Part shown: positions 43,363-52,057 of the stretch, piece by piece | How positions within the stretch are numbered: position 1 is the first letter of the stretch | Layout: each line of letters opens with the position of its first letter | Source of the DNA: PMNU01 sp035479875 | GTDB lineage: Bacteria > Patescibacteriota > Saccharimonadia > Saccharimonadales > UBA4665 | NCBI GenBank assembly: GCA_035479875.1 | Contig: DATIIH010000012.1 | Span: 62,001 to 126,000 of the forward strand | DNA: 64,000 nt | Reading direction: 5' to 3' | The notes under the pieces: generated by a model | The model's database searches: none | Seen by the model: the letters and a program-made list of their open reading frames with translations, nothing else | Told to the model about the DNA's origin: nothing | Translations under genes and position numbers: made by a program

Positions 43363-44487
43363 ATGACCAAGATAAAAATTGCGGTGGTTGGTGCGGGGAA
43401 CTGTTTTTCATCGCTCTATCAAGGACTCACCTACTACAAGCAGGCCGACCAAACATCTATACCGGGAATCATGTTTTCTGATATCGGTGGCTATCGGCCG
43501 AGCGACATCCAAGTGGTGGCAGTCTACGATGTTGACGCACGCAAAGTAGGCAAGCCAACGGGCGAAGCAGTGTTTGCCAAGCCCAACTGCGCCCGCGTTT
43601 TTGCAGCTGATGTGCCGGCTGGGCCGATCGTGGAAATGGGCCACGTGCTTGACGGAGTTTCCGAATATATGCAAGAACAACCCGAAGATTTGGGTTTTAG
43701 ACTTTCCAAAGCTAGTCCAGCCAACATTGTGGAGTCGCTCAAAAAGAGTGGTGCCGACGTGCTGGTTAACTATCTACCAGTGGGCTCGCAAAAAGCGACC
43801 GAATTCTATGCTCAAGCTGCGATTGACGCGGGCGTAGCTTTTCTTAATTGCATCCCGGTATTTATCGCCAGCAACCCGGAGTGGGAGCGAAGATTTATCG
43901 ATGCCGGTCTGCCGCTCATTGGTGACGACATGCGTTCGCAGATGGGAGCCAGTATCCTTAGCCAAGTATTGCAAGAATTAGCCTTTGACCGCGGCATGGT
44001 CGTCGATTTTCACCAGCAACTCAATATCGGTGGCAACAGCGACTTCAACAATATGATGGTGCAGTCGCGTCTGGCCAGCAAAAAGAAGAGCAAAGAGAAT
44101 GTCATTCGCGCCCAGAATGACATCCGTGGCATTCCAGTGCCGGAACACAGCCTATTCGCGGGCCCGAGCACCTTTTTGCCGTATCTCAAAGATAATAAGG
44201 TGGCCTACTTTAACATCCGCTTGCGCGGCTTTGGTGACGCAGAAGTTACCATCGATGCCAAGCTATCCGTACAAGACAGCGAGAATAGCGCCGGAGTTGT
44301 GATCGACGCCATTCGCTACCTCATGGTGGCCAAAGAACTCGGTGTAGTTGGCGCGCTGCGCGGGCCGAGCGCTTGGACTCAAAAAACGCCGCCAGAGCAA
44401 ATGATGTATGCTGACGCCAAAAAAGAATGCGAAGCACTTGCTAAGAGGCAACTCACTGCCTCAGTTAAAAAGCAAACTGTTCGTTGA
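43363..44487 (+). CDS. ino1: myo-Inositol-1-phosphate synthase
   Basis: A 374-aa NAD-dependent isomerase converting glucose 6-phosphate to L-myo-inositol 1-phosphate. The NAD-binding VVGAGNCFSSLYQGLTYY is the short-form (archaeal/actinobacterial) start. VVAVYDVDARKVGKP, VLVNYLPVGSQKATEFYA, LIGDDMRSQMGASILSQ (substrate phosphate site) and NIGGNSDFNNMM are diagnostic. GGAGGG lies just before the ATG. Together with the two GT4 genes of the PimA type at 1.3-3.6 kb it implies inositol lipids. It is a complete, single gene. Confidence 0.95.
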   Translation: MTKIKIAVVGAGNCFSSLYQGLTYYKQADQTSIPGIMFSDIGGYRPSDIQVVAVYDVDARKVGKPTGEAVFAKPNCARVFAADVPAGPIVEMGHVLDGVSEYMQEQPEDLGFRLSKASPANIVESLKKSGADVLVNYLPVGSQKATEFYAQAAIDAGVAFLNCIPVFIASNPEWERRFIDAGLPLIGDDMRSQMGASILSQVLQELAFDRGMVVDFHQQLNIGGNSDFNNMMVQSRLASKKKSKENVIRAQNDIRGIPVPEHSLFAGPSTFLPYLKDNKVAYFNIRLRGFGDAEVTIDAKLSVQDSENSAGVVIDAIRYLMVAKELGVVGALRGPSAWTQKTPPEQMMYADAKKECEALAKRQLTASVKKQTVR

Positions 44488-44551
44488 CATTGCGTGAGTT
44501 TAACCATAAACTTTAAGAAATGTCATCTTAAGAAAGCGGAGCTATGCAGCT

Positions 44552-45694
44552 ATGACGAACAGAGTAGGCAAAACCATTTCCCTAGGACTCACCATTGTAA
44601 CTGTTTTTGGTGTGGTAGTACTATCAGCCACCGCAAGTGTGCGGGCCGCAAAGCCACTCGATGACTTTACGGCACGGCTCTCGTTACACGTTAAGCGCAA
44701 CTCAACCAGTGGCCCGGTTGGCCTCTCGCCGGCAACTATCAAATCCGTCTATAACCTAACCAACGCCGGTGACGGCACCGGCACGATTGCGATAGTTGAT
44801 GCCTACGATAGCCCGACCATCCAGGGCGACCTTAACATATTCAGCACCCAGTTTGGCCTGCCGCAGTGCAATACTGCAAATCCATGTTTCGAAAAGCACC
44901 AGATGACCAACCACATTAACGTCAACAGCGGCTGGGCGCTTGAGGCTTCGCTCGACGTAGAGTGGGCACACGCCATCGCACCCGGAGCCAAGGTACTGCT
45001 CGTAGAAGCCAAATCGGCTAGCGGCAGCGATCTCTTAAATGCGGTTAACTACGCACGCAATCGTGCCGACGTAGTGGCCGTATCAATGAGCTGGGGCAGT
45101 GGCGAGTTCTCATCCGAAGCGATTAACGACAGCTACTTTACCAGCACGCGTGGAGCAGCCTTCTTTGCTTCGTCCGGCGACAGCGGTACGGGAGCCGAGT
45201 GGCCGGCAGTATCCCCTAATGTGATCGGCGTCGGCGGTACCAGCCTAAGCCTGGCAGCCGACGGTACTTTACTGAGCGAGACCGCTTGGAGTGGCAGCGG
45301 CGGTGGCGTGAGTCGCTACGAGTCAATGCCGGGCTACCAAACCACCTATGGCGTACTTGGCACCAATGGCAAGCGGGCAGTGCCCGACGTCTCTTACAAC
45401 GCCGATCCAGCCAGCGGTGTTGCCGTATATGACTCAACGCGCTACTCGGGCATGTCTGGCTGGTTCCAGGTTGGCGGCACCAGTGCTGGCGCCCCGCAAT
45501 GGGCGGCTACTAAGGCACTCGGACACAACGTATACAATAACGCCCTCTACCAAGACGCCAAACTAAGTAACGCCGCTTCCTTCTTACGCGATATAACTGC
45601 CGGCACAAACGGCGCCTGCGGTGTCATCTGCACTGCTACCGGCGGCTACGACACGGTTACTGGACTCGGCAGCCCGCTCACCACAGAGTTCTAA
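44552..45694 (+). CDS. Secreted sedolisin-family (S53) serine peptidase with short pro-region
   Basis: A 380-aa exported protein with a signal peptide (LGLTIVTVFGVVVLSATASV). Residues Glu131 and Asp135 (ALEASLDVEWAHA), the oxyanion Asp210 in ASSGDSG and Ser311 in GGTSAGAPQWAA form the S53 catalytic set. Near the C-terminus DITAGTNG and GYDTVTGLGSP are the calcium-binding loops. Normal S53 enzymes carry a large N-terminal propeptide of about 180 aa; here only about 40 residues separate the signal from the catalytic domain. An acidic-type extracellular protease is likely. Confidence 0.85.
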   Translation: MTNRVGKTISLGLTIVTVFGVVVLSATASVRAAKPLDDFTARLSLHVKRNSTSGPVGLSPATIKSVYNLTNAGDGTGTIAIVDAYDSPTIQGDLNIFSTQFGLPQCNTANPCFEKHQMTNHINVNSGWALEASLDVEWAHAIAPGAKVLLVEAKSASGSDLLNAVNYARNRADVVAVSMSWGSGEFSSEAINDSYFTSTRGAAFFASSGDSGTGAEWPAVSPNVIGVGGTSLSLAADGTLLSETAWSGSGGGVSRYESMPGYQTTYGVLGTNGKRAVPDVSYNADPASGVAVYDSTRYSGMSGWFQVGGTSAGAPQWAATKALGHNVYNNALYQDAKLSNAASFLRDITAGTNGACGVICTATGGYDTVTGLGSPLTTEF

Positions 45695-45695
45695 A

Positions 45696-46082
45696 ATGAC
45701 AACGTACGCCAAGGACCCCCGGGTAGACGCCTACATTGGCAAGTTACCGGCCTGGCAACAGCAAGTATGTGAGTTAGTGCGCGGCATCGTGCACGCTGCC
45801 GACCCCGAAGTCGTTGAGACCATCAAACGCAGCGTGCAGCCGTACTTTACGCTGAACGGCAACATTTGCGCGTTCTTAGGAACCAAAGACCACCTCAACA
45901 TCTTTATTTACGACCCGGTAACGCCTGATCCCGAACATATCATTAATCAGGGGCACGACAACGCAACAGCACGTGCCATCCAGGTTCGTGAAGGCGAAAC
46001 GATCAATCAGCAGGCGCTGCTCAATCTGTTTAAGGCCATCGTCGCCAATAATCGCGCTGGTGGCTGGCGCAAGCTTAGTTAA
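45696..46082 (+). CDS. DUF1801-like protein
   Basis: A 128-aa protein. DPRVDAYIGKLPAWQQQVCE begins the family-like domain, followed by VVETIKRSVQPYFTLNGNICAFLG and NIFIYDP. DUF1801 proteins are small, mostly uncharacterised, and related to YdhG/AraC-linked domains. It starts 1 nt after the protease stop, so it is translated from the same message. Function unknown. Confidence 0.72.
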   Translation: MTTYAKDPRVDAYIGKLPAWQQQVCELVRGIVHAADPEVVETIKRSVQPYFTLNGNICAFLGTKDHLNIFIYDPVTPDPEHIINQGHDNATARAIQVREGETINQQALLNLFKAIVANNRAGGWRKLS

Positions 46083-46111
46083 AATTTCACCTCGCCCGGG
46101 TGGTGCGAGTA

Positions 46112-47587
46112 CTAGTAGCCACTAAAGTAATCGGTCTTTATACGCGAATTTGGCACGCCCATACTTCGCAGAGCTTGTTTGTAGCTCGTAACCATGGAGT
46201 CTGGCCCCGAAATATACACCAGTCGTTCAGCAAGGCTATAGTCATTACGCTGTAGGTTTGTCGGTTTAATTCGACCAACAACATACTCTGTTTTGAGTCC
46301 GATCGGTGCGGCCTGCGCAAAAATATCTTTGTATACAAAATCTTGCTCGCTGCTCGCCTGATATACCAGGATAATGTCGCGTTCCTCGCCCTTATCGGAC
46401 AAGTACTTAGCCATACTGCGAAACGGGGTAATGCCGATGCCGCCCGCGATCCATAAAAGCGCCTGCGTAGGGTCTTCGGGCAGCGTAAAACTACCGCCCA
46501 CTTTGGCCGCTCGCAACGTATCACCTGCAGTAAGTTGAAGCAGTGCCTGCTTGTATGTACTGCCATGCAGATAACGACGGAAACCGACGTGCAACTCCGG
46601 CTCAGTAGGTGACGAAGCGATGCTAAAGGTGCGCCGATTACCACGGATGTCGGCACGCGAATGACGCAGCGTCCAGTACATGTATTGACCCGGCGCATAA
46701 GGTACGCCGCCGGCCGGTTTATCGAGTGCCAGGTCGTATATGTCGGCCGAGAGTTGGGTAAGTTGCTTGACGCGCAGCGTTGCGCCATAAGGCGGCGCCA
46801 CGAACAGACCAAACAAATTACCGACGAGCAATGCAGCCTCAGGTGTAGCCGAAACGGGTCCCCACTTAAGTTGCGAAGAGAATAGCGCAGCCACCAAGAC
46901 AGCAAGTAAAATCTGATAAAAAGGTGCTGGCGGCAGAGTAGTAGGCTCGCTGAGCATAATGCTGCCAAAAAATATGATCGGCCACGACAATAGCGCGTCA
47001 TGTAGCACCGTGCCGGTTGCTTGATGATGCAGGCCGCTACTAACATACAGGAGCATCACTACTGCTGCGACGGCAAAGCTAAAAAATAGCGTGAACTTAC
47101 GCTGCTTGCGCAGCACCAATAGTGCCAAAAGTATGCTAAATGGCGTGAGCCACGGAGTGGCGAGCCACCATGTCGCCGGCAACAGACCAGTCACGCTTAG
47201 TACAAATGCGCCCAGGGCAACCGGGTTAAAAATGTGGCTCCCACGGTACACTAATACATACTTGGACGCCATGGCTACAGCAGCAGTCAGGGCGAGCAGC
47301 GCGGTGCGTCCCACACTCGTAGCCGGCGGCATCACAAACAACAAGATAAGGGCAGAAATGAGATATGATTCGCTGTTATATGGCGTCCGCAGCAAGCGGG
47401 CAAGCACTGCTGTTACTCCGTAGCATGTCACTCCTAATACCACAGCCGACACTGCTAGGCCGCCAGCGGAAACAGAGATAGCACCGGTGACGGCCAGCAC
47501 CTCGGCGATTACCCACAGCGCCATCAAGCCATACAGCAACACCTTATACATCGTAAAACGATTAAGTACAGCGTCGATTGTTTGCAC
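46112..47587 (-). CDS. RnfD/NqrB-like membrane domain fused to NAD(P)H-flavin reductase
   Basis: A 491-aa fusion. Residues 1-260 have about ten membrane helices with the RnfD/NqrB hallmark GSHIFNPVALGAFVLSV and a LSEPTTLPPAPF loop. From about residue 265 a ferredoxin-NADP reductase module follows: VPYAPGQYMYWTL, FSIASSPTEP (FAD binding), LLWIAGGIGITPFRSM (NAD binding) and VYISGPDSMV. It would move electrons from NAD(P)H via FAD across the membrane to covalently bound flavin. GTG start with AAGGAG 9 nt upstream. The partner genes apbE and an FMN-binding protein lie just upstream on the same strand. Confidence 0.86.
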   Translation of the reverse strand: MQTIDAVLNRFTMYKVLLYGLMALWVIAEVLAVTGAISVSAGGLAVSAVVLGVTCYGVTAVLARLLRTPYNSESYLISALILLFVMPPATSVGRTALLALTAAVAMASKYVLVYRGSHIFNPVALGAFVLSVTGLLPATWWLATPWLTPFSILLALLVLRKQRKFTLFFSFAVAAVVMLLYVSSGLHHQATGTVLHDALLSWPIIFFGSIMLSEPTTLPPAPFYQILLAVLVAALFSSQLKWGPVSATPEAALLVGNLFGLFVAPPYGATLRVKQLTQLSADIYDLALDKPAGGVPYAPGQYMYWTLRHSRADIRGNRRTFSIASSPTEPELHVGFRRYLHGSTYKQALLQLTAGDTLRAAKVGGSFTLPEDPTQALLWIAGGIGITPFRSMAKYLSDKGEERDIILVYQASSEQDFVYKDIFAQAAPIGLKTEYVVGRIKPTNLQRNDYSLAERLVYISGPDSMVTSYKQALRSMGVPNSRIKTDYFSGY

Positions 47588-47600
47588 TACGAAACACTCC

Positions 47601-48521
47601 TTATGCGAACAGCTCAGCCGGAAAATCGGCGGAACACTCTACACTATTATCAGCATGCACGAGGCAATAGGCAAACGAAAAATGTAACAAGAGGGCTGCC
47701 GGGGGCATAAAGAAGAGGGCCGTGGCTAAGCCGTCAGCGGTCATGGCGTCGGCCGCAGCAACCCAGACTGCCTGTATATCGACCACTGGCCGCAAGGTTT
47801 TAGGGTTCATAATGTGATGATATACGCCCCACGCACGCCGATTGCCGGCCGAGCCGCACAACGCACCTCGTGATAATGTCGCTACGCCGATGGCTTGCCC
47901 AGGGTCAGTTGGGTGTTCAAGCCCCACGCGCAGCGGCGGGTTTACGCCACGCACGTACATGTCGCCGCCCGCGTCAACACAAAAATGCCTTACACCGGCT
48001 TCGAAGAGCAGTTGGCTTATGATATCCACCAGATACCCTTTGCCAGCAGCGCCAACATCGAGCAATACTGCGCGTTTTGCAGCGAGGCTACTGCCACGTA
48101 TTTGTAATACATCGTCCCACTCGGGCGGAAGCGATAGAGTGCCGGGCGTCAGGCTGTACTGAGCGTCGTACCCGGCATCGGCCAGCAACTGGCCAACCAA
48201 AGGGGTCACGAGGCCGCCGCTCAACTCATAAAGACGACGATAAAAGGCCAATAGTGGCTCGCTATCGGCAGGTAATCGATGCGTACCGGCGCGTTTTGCA
48301 ATCCGTGTAATAAGCGAGTCGGCACGAAAACGCGAATACGTTTTATCAAACTCTTCAATGCGTGCAGCGATTTGCGTTTTGAGAGACTCGAGTCGGACTG
48401 TCGGCAATGCTTCAAACACACCAATCCACCACTGGGTGCCAATCGCCGCAAACGACCATTGGTGAACCGCCTGGGGCAATTTAGCTTTGCTTGGCTTGCT
48501 GTTTGATTTGGCTGATGGCAT
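47601..48521 (-). CDS. apbE: FAD:protein FMN transferase
   Basis: A 306-aa enzyme of the ApbE family that attaches FMN to a Ser/Thr of target proteins. AIGTQWWIGVF begins the domain. TYSRFRADSLITRI, LDVGAAGKGYLVDIISQLL, FCVDAGGDMYVRG and HIMNPKTLRPV mark the FAD and magnesium sites. It overlaps the upstream FMN-binding-domain gene by 41 nt and lies 13 nt before the RnfD-reductase fusion. The likely acceptor is that FMN-binding protein. Confidence 0.93.
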   Translation of the reverse strand: MPSAKSNSKPSKAKLPQAVHQWSFAAIGTQWWIGVFEALPTVRLESLKTQIAARIEEFDKTYSRFRADSLITRIAKRAGTHRLPADSEPLLAFYRRLYELSGGLVTPLVGQLLADAGYDAQYSLTPGTLSLPPEWDDVLQIRGSSLAAKRAVLLDVGAAGKGYLVDIISQLLFEAGVRHFCVDAGGDMYVRGVNPPLRVGLEHPTDPGQAIGVATLSRGALCGSAGNRRAWGVYHHIMNPKTLRPVVDIQAVWVAAADAMTADGLATALFFMPPAALLLHFSFAYCLVHADNSVECSADFPAELFA

Positions 48522-48999
48522 TGTTAAAACCTTGTGAAGTGAGCGACGAGCCCGCCACCCGATTCAGTCTTAGGCTCGAAATATCTTTGCCCACCACCAG
48601 CTGTTTGTATCCGCTAATAAATTGGGACTGGTACTCGGAAGCCTCTGGATCATTAGCGCCCGATTGCGCCGAGGTGCCCGTAATAACATCACTTTTTATG
48701 GTGACAGTCACCGTTATCTGTTCAAAACCGCCAGGTGAGTCGTATGATCCGGTGGCAGCATACGTGCCGTCTTTGTAAGTCGGTGTAGCCGGTGGCGAAT
48801 TTGACGTGTTGCTTGTAGCGCCACTAGCAGAACTAGACGTCTTAGCAGGCTGTGTCGTCTGGACAATGCTTGCCGCCGTACTAACAACCTTGCGGCGGTG
48901 CGCCGAAACACCCGCGGCAGTAACAACTCCCGCCACCACAAGCAGCACAACCAAGGTGGCCACGAACTCCCGTCTTTTATTTGCCGATAGTTGCTCCAT
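48481..48999 (-). CDS. Membrane-anchored FMN-binding domain protein
   Basis: A 172-aa protein with one N-terminal membrane helix (FVATLVVLLVVAGVVTAAG), a Ser/Thr/Ala-rich linker (residues 45-75) and a C-terminal FMN_bind domain from about residue 76. That domain has GTYAATGSYDSPGGFEQITV and the acceptor-type motif RVAGSSLTSQGF, corresponding to the SGATxTS flavinylation site. It is likely the extracytoplasmic one-electron carrier flavinylated by the adjacent ApbE. GAGGAATGC precedes the ATG. Confidence 0.85.
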   Translation of the reverse strand: MEQLSANKRREFVATLVVLLVVAGVVTAAGVSAHRRKVVSTAASIVQTTQPAKTSSSASGATSNTSNSPPATPTYKDGTYAATGSYDSPGGFEQITVTVTIKSDVITGTSAQSGANDPEASEYQSQFISGYKQLVVGKDISSLRLNRVAGSSLTSQGFNNAISQIKQQAKQS

Positions 49000-49092
49000 G
49001 CATTCCTCTATTACGTTTTAGTATACAAAGTATAGCAGCACGTATCTGCGCGTCGGCTGGAGATGGACCACCTTCTATGGTCTAGGAAGACG

Positions 49093-50586
49093 CTACAGGC
49101 TCAACGACTGGTCGGTCAAAGTAGGTACGAAGAGTTCGGCCGGGTTAAAGTTGCCCAGGCCAAGCTGCGTGAGCACGTCCTTGATTGGTACTGCACCAGC
49201 CGGTGCCGTGGTGTCGATGGTGCCATTGTAGGGCTTAAGAGAAACGCTGGCATCTAGCTTGAATGCGCTGGCTGGGTCGCTCGAGACGGCATGTACTTTG
49301 GTTGTGGCTGTATCGGCTTTAGTGTCGAGGTCCATAGATATGTTAGCGTCGACCTTTTGTTCGCCATCGTGGAAGTTCACAAATAGACTGACACTGTCGC
49401 CACCGGTGTACGTTTGGCCAATATCGACATAGTTAGACTTGTTCGTAGTATCTGGAATACGGACTTTGTGGACCATTTTGTACTTAGAGTCGATCCACAC
49501 ATCGAGTGCCGTACTCGAAGAAACGTGTACAGTCTTGCAGCTGTCGAGTGCATCTTGCTTGTCTCCCATAAATTGCGCGCTTTGGGCTTGGAGATGTTTG
49601 AAAGCAGTGGTGGCGTACATATCATTAACAAACTGCGTACAGTAGGCTTTTAGGTGATCGTTGCTGATAGTAACCGTGTAGTGGTAGGTGCTGAGGCCGT
49701 CCACTTTCTCTTTGCCCACAAAGCTCTTTTTAACAAATACTGCTTTGGCCGGATCGGCGGTGAATAGATACTGACTGGTCACGTTGCTAGCGGTCTTGGC
49801 CAGTTCGGTAGCATCGGCGCTGGTGAAGGTGTCTTTACTGCTACTCGAGCCGGACGATCCCATCGACAGGCCAAGCGATTGCAAATAAGCAGCGCTCACC
49901 GACAACCACTTGCCATCATAACTAGAGATGCCTGGTACAAATGCGTCCAAGCCCAGCTGCTTAAAGCCGCTCAACTTAAAGAATAGATCGGGTAAATTGC
50001 TGCCGGTAGCTTGATTAGCGATCAACCCTACCGAGTATGTTTGGCTCGCCTGACCAGTGGGCGTGGCAGTAACGCTCAACGTGCCGTTAACTGCGTGCGG
50101 ACCAGCTTTGGCGTCTAGGGTGCCCGCAAAGCTCATGCCTTGGTATGAACCGGAGGCCGTACCAGTCATTTGCACCTTTTTAAGCTTATCGAGCTGAGAT
50201 TGTGCCGTAACGTCAGTTACCAGAGTATTGAGTGCTTTACCAGTGCGGTCCATGCCAGTTTTATAGACATTGTCTGGCTGATTAGGCAAATACAGGCCAA
50301 ACACCGTGCCCAAACCGCCCAAAACCAAAACGAGTGCCATGCCCACCAAAAGCAGCATCTTCTTCTTTTTAGATGGACCGCTAGCCGGTTGGCCTGACGG
50401 CATACCATACATGCCCCCCAAGGAAGAGTTTGAAACAAAGGGTTGGGAAGGCTGCTCTGGCATAGAAGACATAGTGGGCATGCCTGTAGGTGGAGTCGGC
50501 GTTGTAGGGGTAGGTGAGGGTGGCGAACCGTCGGAGCCAATGGGTGGGGTGACGTTTTGTGGTGAGCTTGGTGGTTGTATGTCCAT
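49093..50586 (-). CDS. Membrane-anchored surface protein, Pro-rich N-terminus
   Basis: A 497-aa protein. Residues 1-70 are Pro/Ser/Gly/Met-rich and cytoplasmic, followed by KKKKMLLLVGMALVLVLGG as a membrane anchor. A large extracytoplasmic part contains repeats of beta-type segments (KVQMTGTASGSYQG, TLSVTATPTG, YHYTVTISNDHLKAYC, VWIDSKYKMVHKVRI). The pattern resembles the LolA/LppX-like hypothetical proteins common in this lineage, but I cannot name a family. AAGGAAGG precedes the ATG. A terminal region (GAVPIKDVLTQLGL) is soluble. Confidence 0.62.
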   Translation of the reverse strand: MDIQPPSSPQNVTPPIGSDGSPPSPTPTTPTPPTGMPTMSSMPEQPSQPFVSNSSLGGMYGMPSGQPASGPSKKKKMLLLVGMALVLVLGGLGTVFGLYLPNQPDNVYKTGMDRTGKALNTLVTDVTAQSQLDKLKKVQMTGTASGSYQGMSFAGTLDAKAGPHAVNGTLSVTATPTGQASQTYSVGLIANQATGSNLPDLFFKLSGFKQLGLDAFVPGISSYDGKWLSVSAAYLQSLGLSMGSSGSSSSKDTFTSADATELAKTASNVTSQYLFTADPAKAVFVKKSFVGKEKVDGLSTYHYTVTISNDHLKAYCTQFVNDMYATTAFKHLQAQSAQFMGDKQDALDSCKTVHVSSSTALDVWIDSKYKMVHKVRIPDTTNKSNYVDIGQTYTGGDSVSLFVNFHDGEQKVDANISMDLDTKADTATTKVHAVSSDPASAFKLDASVSLKPYNGTIDTTAPAGAVPIKDVLTQLGLGNFNPAELFVPTLTDQSLSL

Positions 50587-50678
50587 GAATGCCTTCCTTA
50601 CCTGGAGATTAGCTTAAGTTCTTATCACGTAGTATGCCTTATGTGGCTAGCCTACTGCAACATAAAAAGGGAAAAGCT

Positions 50679-50707
50679 TTGACTCTGCAAATCTTTTATG
50701 CTAAAAT
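50679..50707 (+). promoter_or_regulatory. Promoter of the DEAD-box helicase gene
   Basis: TTGACT (50679-50684) and TAAAAT (50702-50707) are 17 nt apart. The message would begin about 85 nt before the ATG at 50799, a long untranslated leader such as cold-shock-type helicase genes often have. Confidence 0.7.
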
Positions 50708-50798
50708 AGAGACAATGTTCGTGAATCCGGGTGTGTTTTAGTAAGACTCGATTTCACTTTCATATCGCAGTCATAAACTAACACCTATAAGGATTTAC

Positions 50799-52010
50799 AT
50801 GCCCTATACTAACCAACGCCGCCCGGCGTTCGGCGCGCGCCGCAGTGCGGCCCGCTACCCGTCTAAGTACGGAAGCCCGACCCGCCGCAGCCGCGGCCCA
50901 CAAAAAGATTACATCGACCCAGCGCGCTTTATTAAAGCGGCCCGCCCAGTAGAAGCCGAAGCATACGTGCCACGCCACACATTTAGCGATTTCGCCGTCG
51001 ACGACCTCATTAAGCGCAATATCGAAGCCAAAGGCTTTGTCGAACCTACGCCCATCCAAGACGAGACCATCCCGCTTGGCCTAACTGGTCGCGACGTGAT
51101 TGGCATTGCCAACACCGGTACCGGTAAGACCGTAGCCTTTGCCTTGCCGCTTTTGCACGCACTTATCATCAACCCCAACGCCCGTGCCCTCATTATGGCG
51201 CCTACCCGCGAACTGGCTAGTCAGATTCAAGACGAATGCAAGTGGATCGCCAAGGGCTCCGGCCTACTTGGCGCACTACTCATCGGTGGTGCGGCCATTG
51301 GCCCACAACTGCGTGAACTTCGCGCTAACCCACGGATTATCATTGGCACACCCGGTCGCATTCAAGACCACATGGAGCGCGGAACACTCGACGTGAGCAA
51401 GTGCAACTTCATCGTCCTCGACGAGGTCGACCGCATGCTCGACATGGGCTTTGTTGGCGACATGCGCGCTATCTTGGCCCGCGTGAACCCCAACCGCCAA
51501 TCATTCTTCTTTTCGGCCACCTTTGACCGCAAAGTAACCGACCTCATCAAAGAATTCAGCAACGACCCCGTCACTATTTCGGTTAAAACTGGCGAAACAA
51601 GCGATAGCGTCGAACAAGACGTCGTACGCTACGGCGGCACCAGCGAAAAGCTCGAACTACTGCACGACCTGTTGATTAAAAACCCGGCGATGAAGGCCCT
51701 CGTTTTTGACGAAACCCAACGCAGTGTTGAACGCCTGGCAAACGAACTGATTAGCCGCGGTTTCTCGGCCGACGCTATCCACGGTGGCAAGAGCCAGGCT
51801 CAACGCCAGCGCGCCCTCGACAAGTTCAAAAAGGATAACATCAATGTGTTGGTTGCCACCGACGTGGCCGCCCGCGGCATCGACATCCCCGACGTTACGC
51901 ACGTGATTAACTACACCACACCCAAAACCTACGATGACTACGTGCACCGCATTGGCCGCGCTGGCCGCGCTGGCAAAACTGGTCACGCGCTGACTTTTGT
52001 CGAGCGCTAA
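50799..52010 (+). CDS. DEAD-box-family RNA helicase (DEVD variant)
   Basis: A 403-aa helicase. Q-motif FVEPTPIQDETIPLGL, motif I IANTGTGKTVAF, Ia APTRELASQIQ, TPGRIQ, motif II VLDEVDRM (DEVD instead of DEAD), motif III FSATF, motif IV LVFDETQRSVERL, motif V ATDVAARGIDIPD and motif VI HRIGRAGRAGKTG. It has a basic Arg-rich 50-residue N-terminus (RRPAFGARRSAARYPS), probably an RNA-binding tail. ATP-dependent RNA remodelling in the cytoplasm, likely ribosome biogenesis or cold adaptation. Confidence 0.95.
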   Translation: MPYTNQRRPAFGARRSAARYPSKYGSPTRRSRGPQKDYIDPARFIKAARPVEAEAYVPRHTFSDFAVDDLIKRNIEAKGFVEPTPIQDETIPLGLTGRDVIGIANTGTGKTVAFALPLLHALIINPNARALIMAPTRELASQIQDECKWIAKGSGLLGALLIGGAAIGPQLRELRANPRIIIGTPGRIQDHMERGTLDVSKCNFIVLDEVDRMLDMGFVGDMRAILARVNPNRQSFFFSATFDRKVTDLIKEFSNDPVTISVKTGETSDSVEQDVVRYGGTSEKLELLHDLLIKNPAMKALVFDETQRSVERLANELISRGFSADAIHGGKSQAQRQRALDKFKKDNINVLVATDVAARGIDIPDVTHVINYTTPKTYDDYVHRIGRAGRAGKTGHALTFVER

Positions 52011-52057
52011 GCCAACACCTGCTAGCGTGCGTAATCACGCTTATGTATACTAGGGCT

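Noticed and set aside
45270..45530. Subtilisin (S8) family assignment for the secreted protease
   Set aside because: The ExxxD pair, oxyanion Asp in SSGDSG and C-terminal calcium loops are those of S53 sedolisins.
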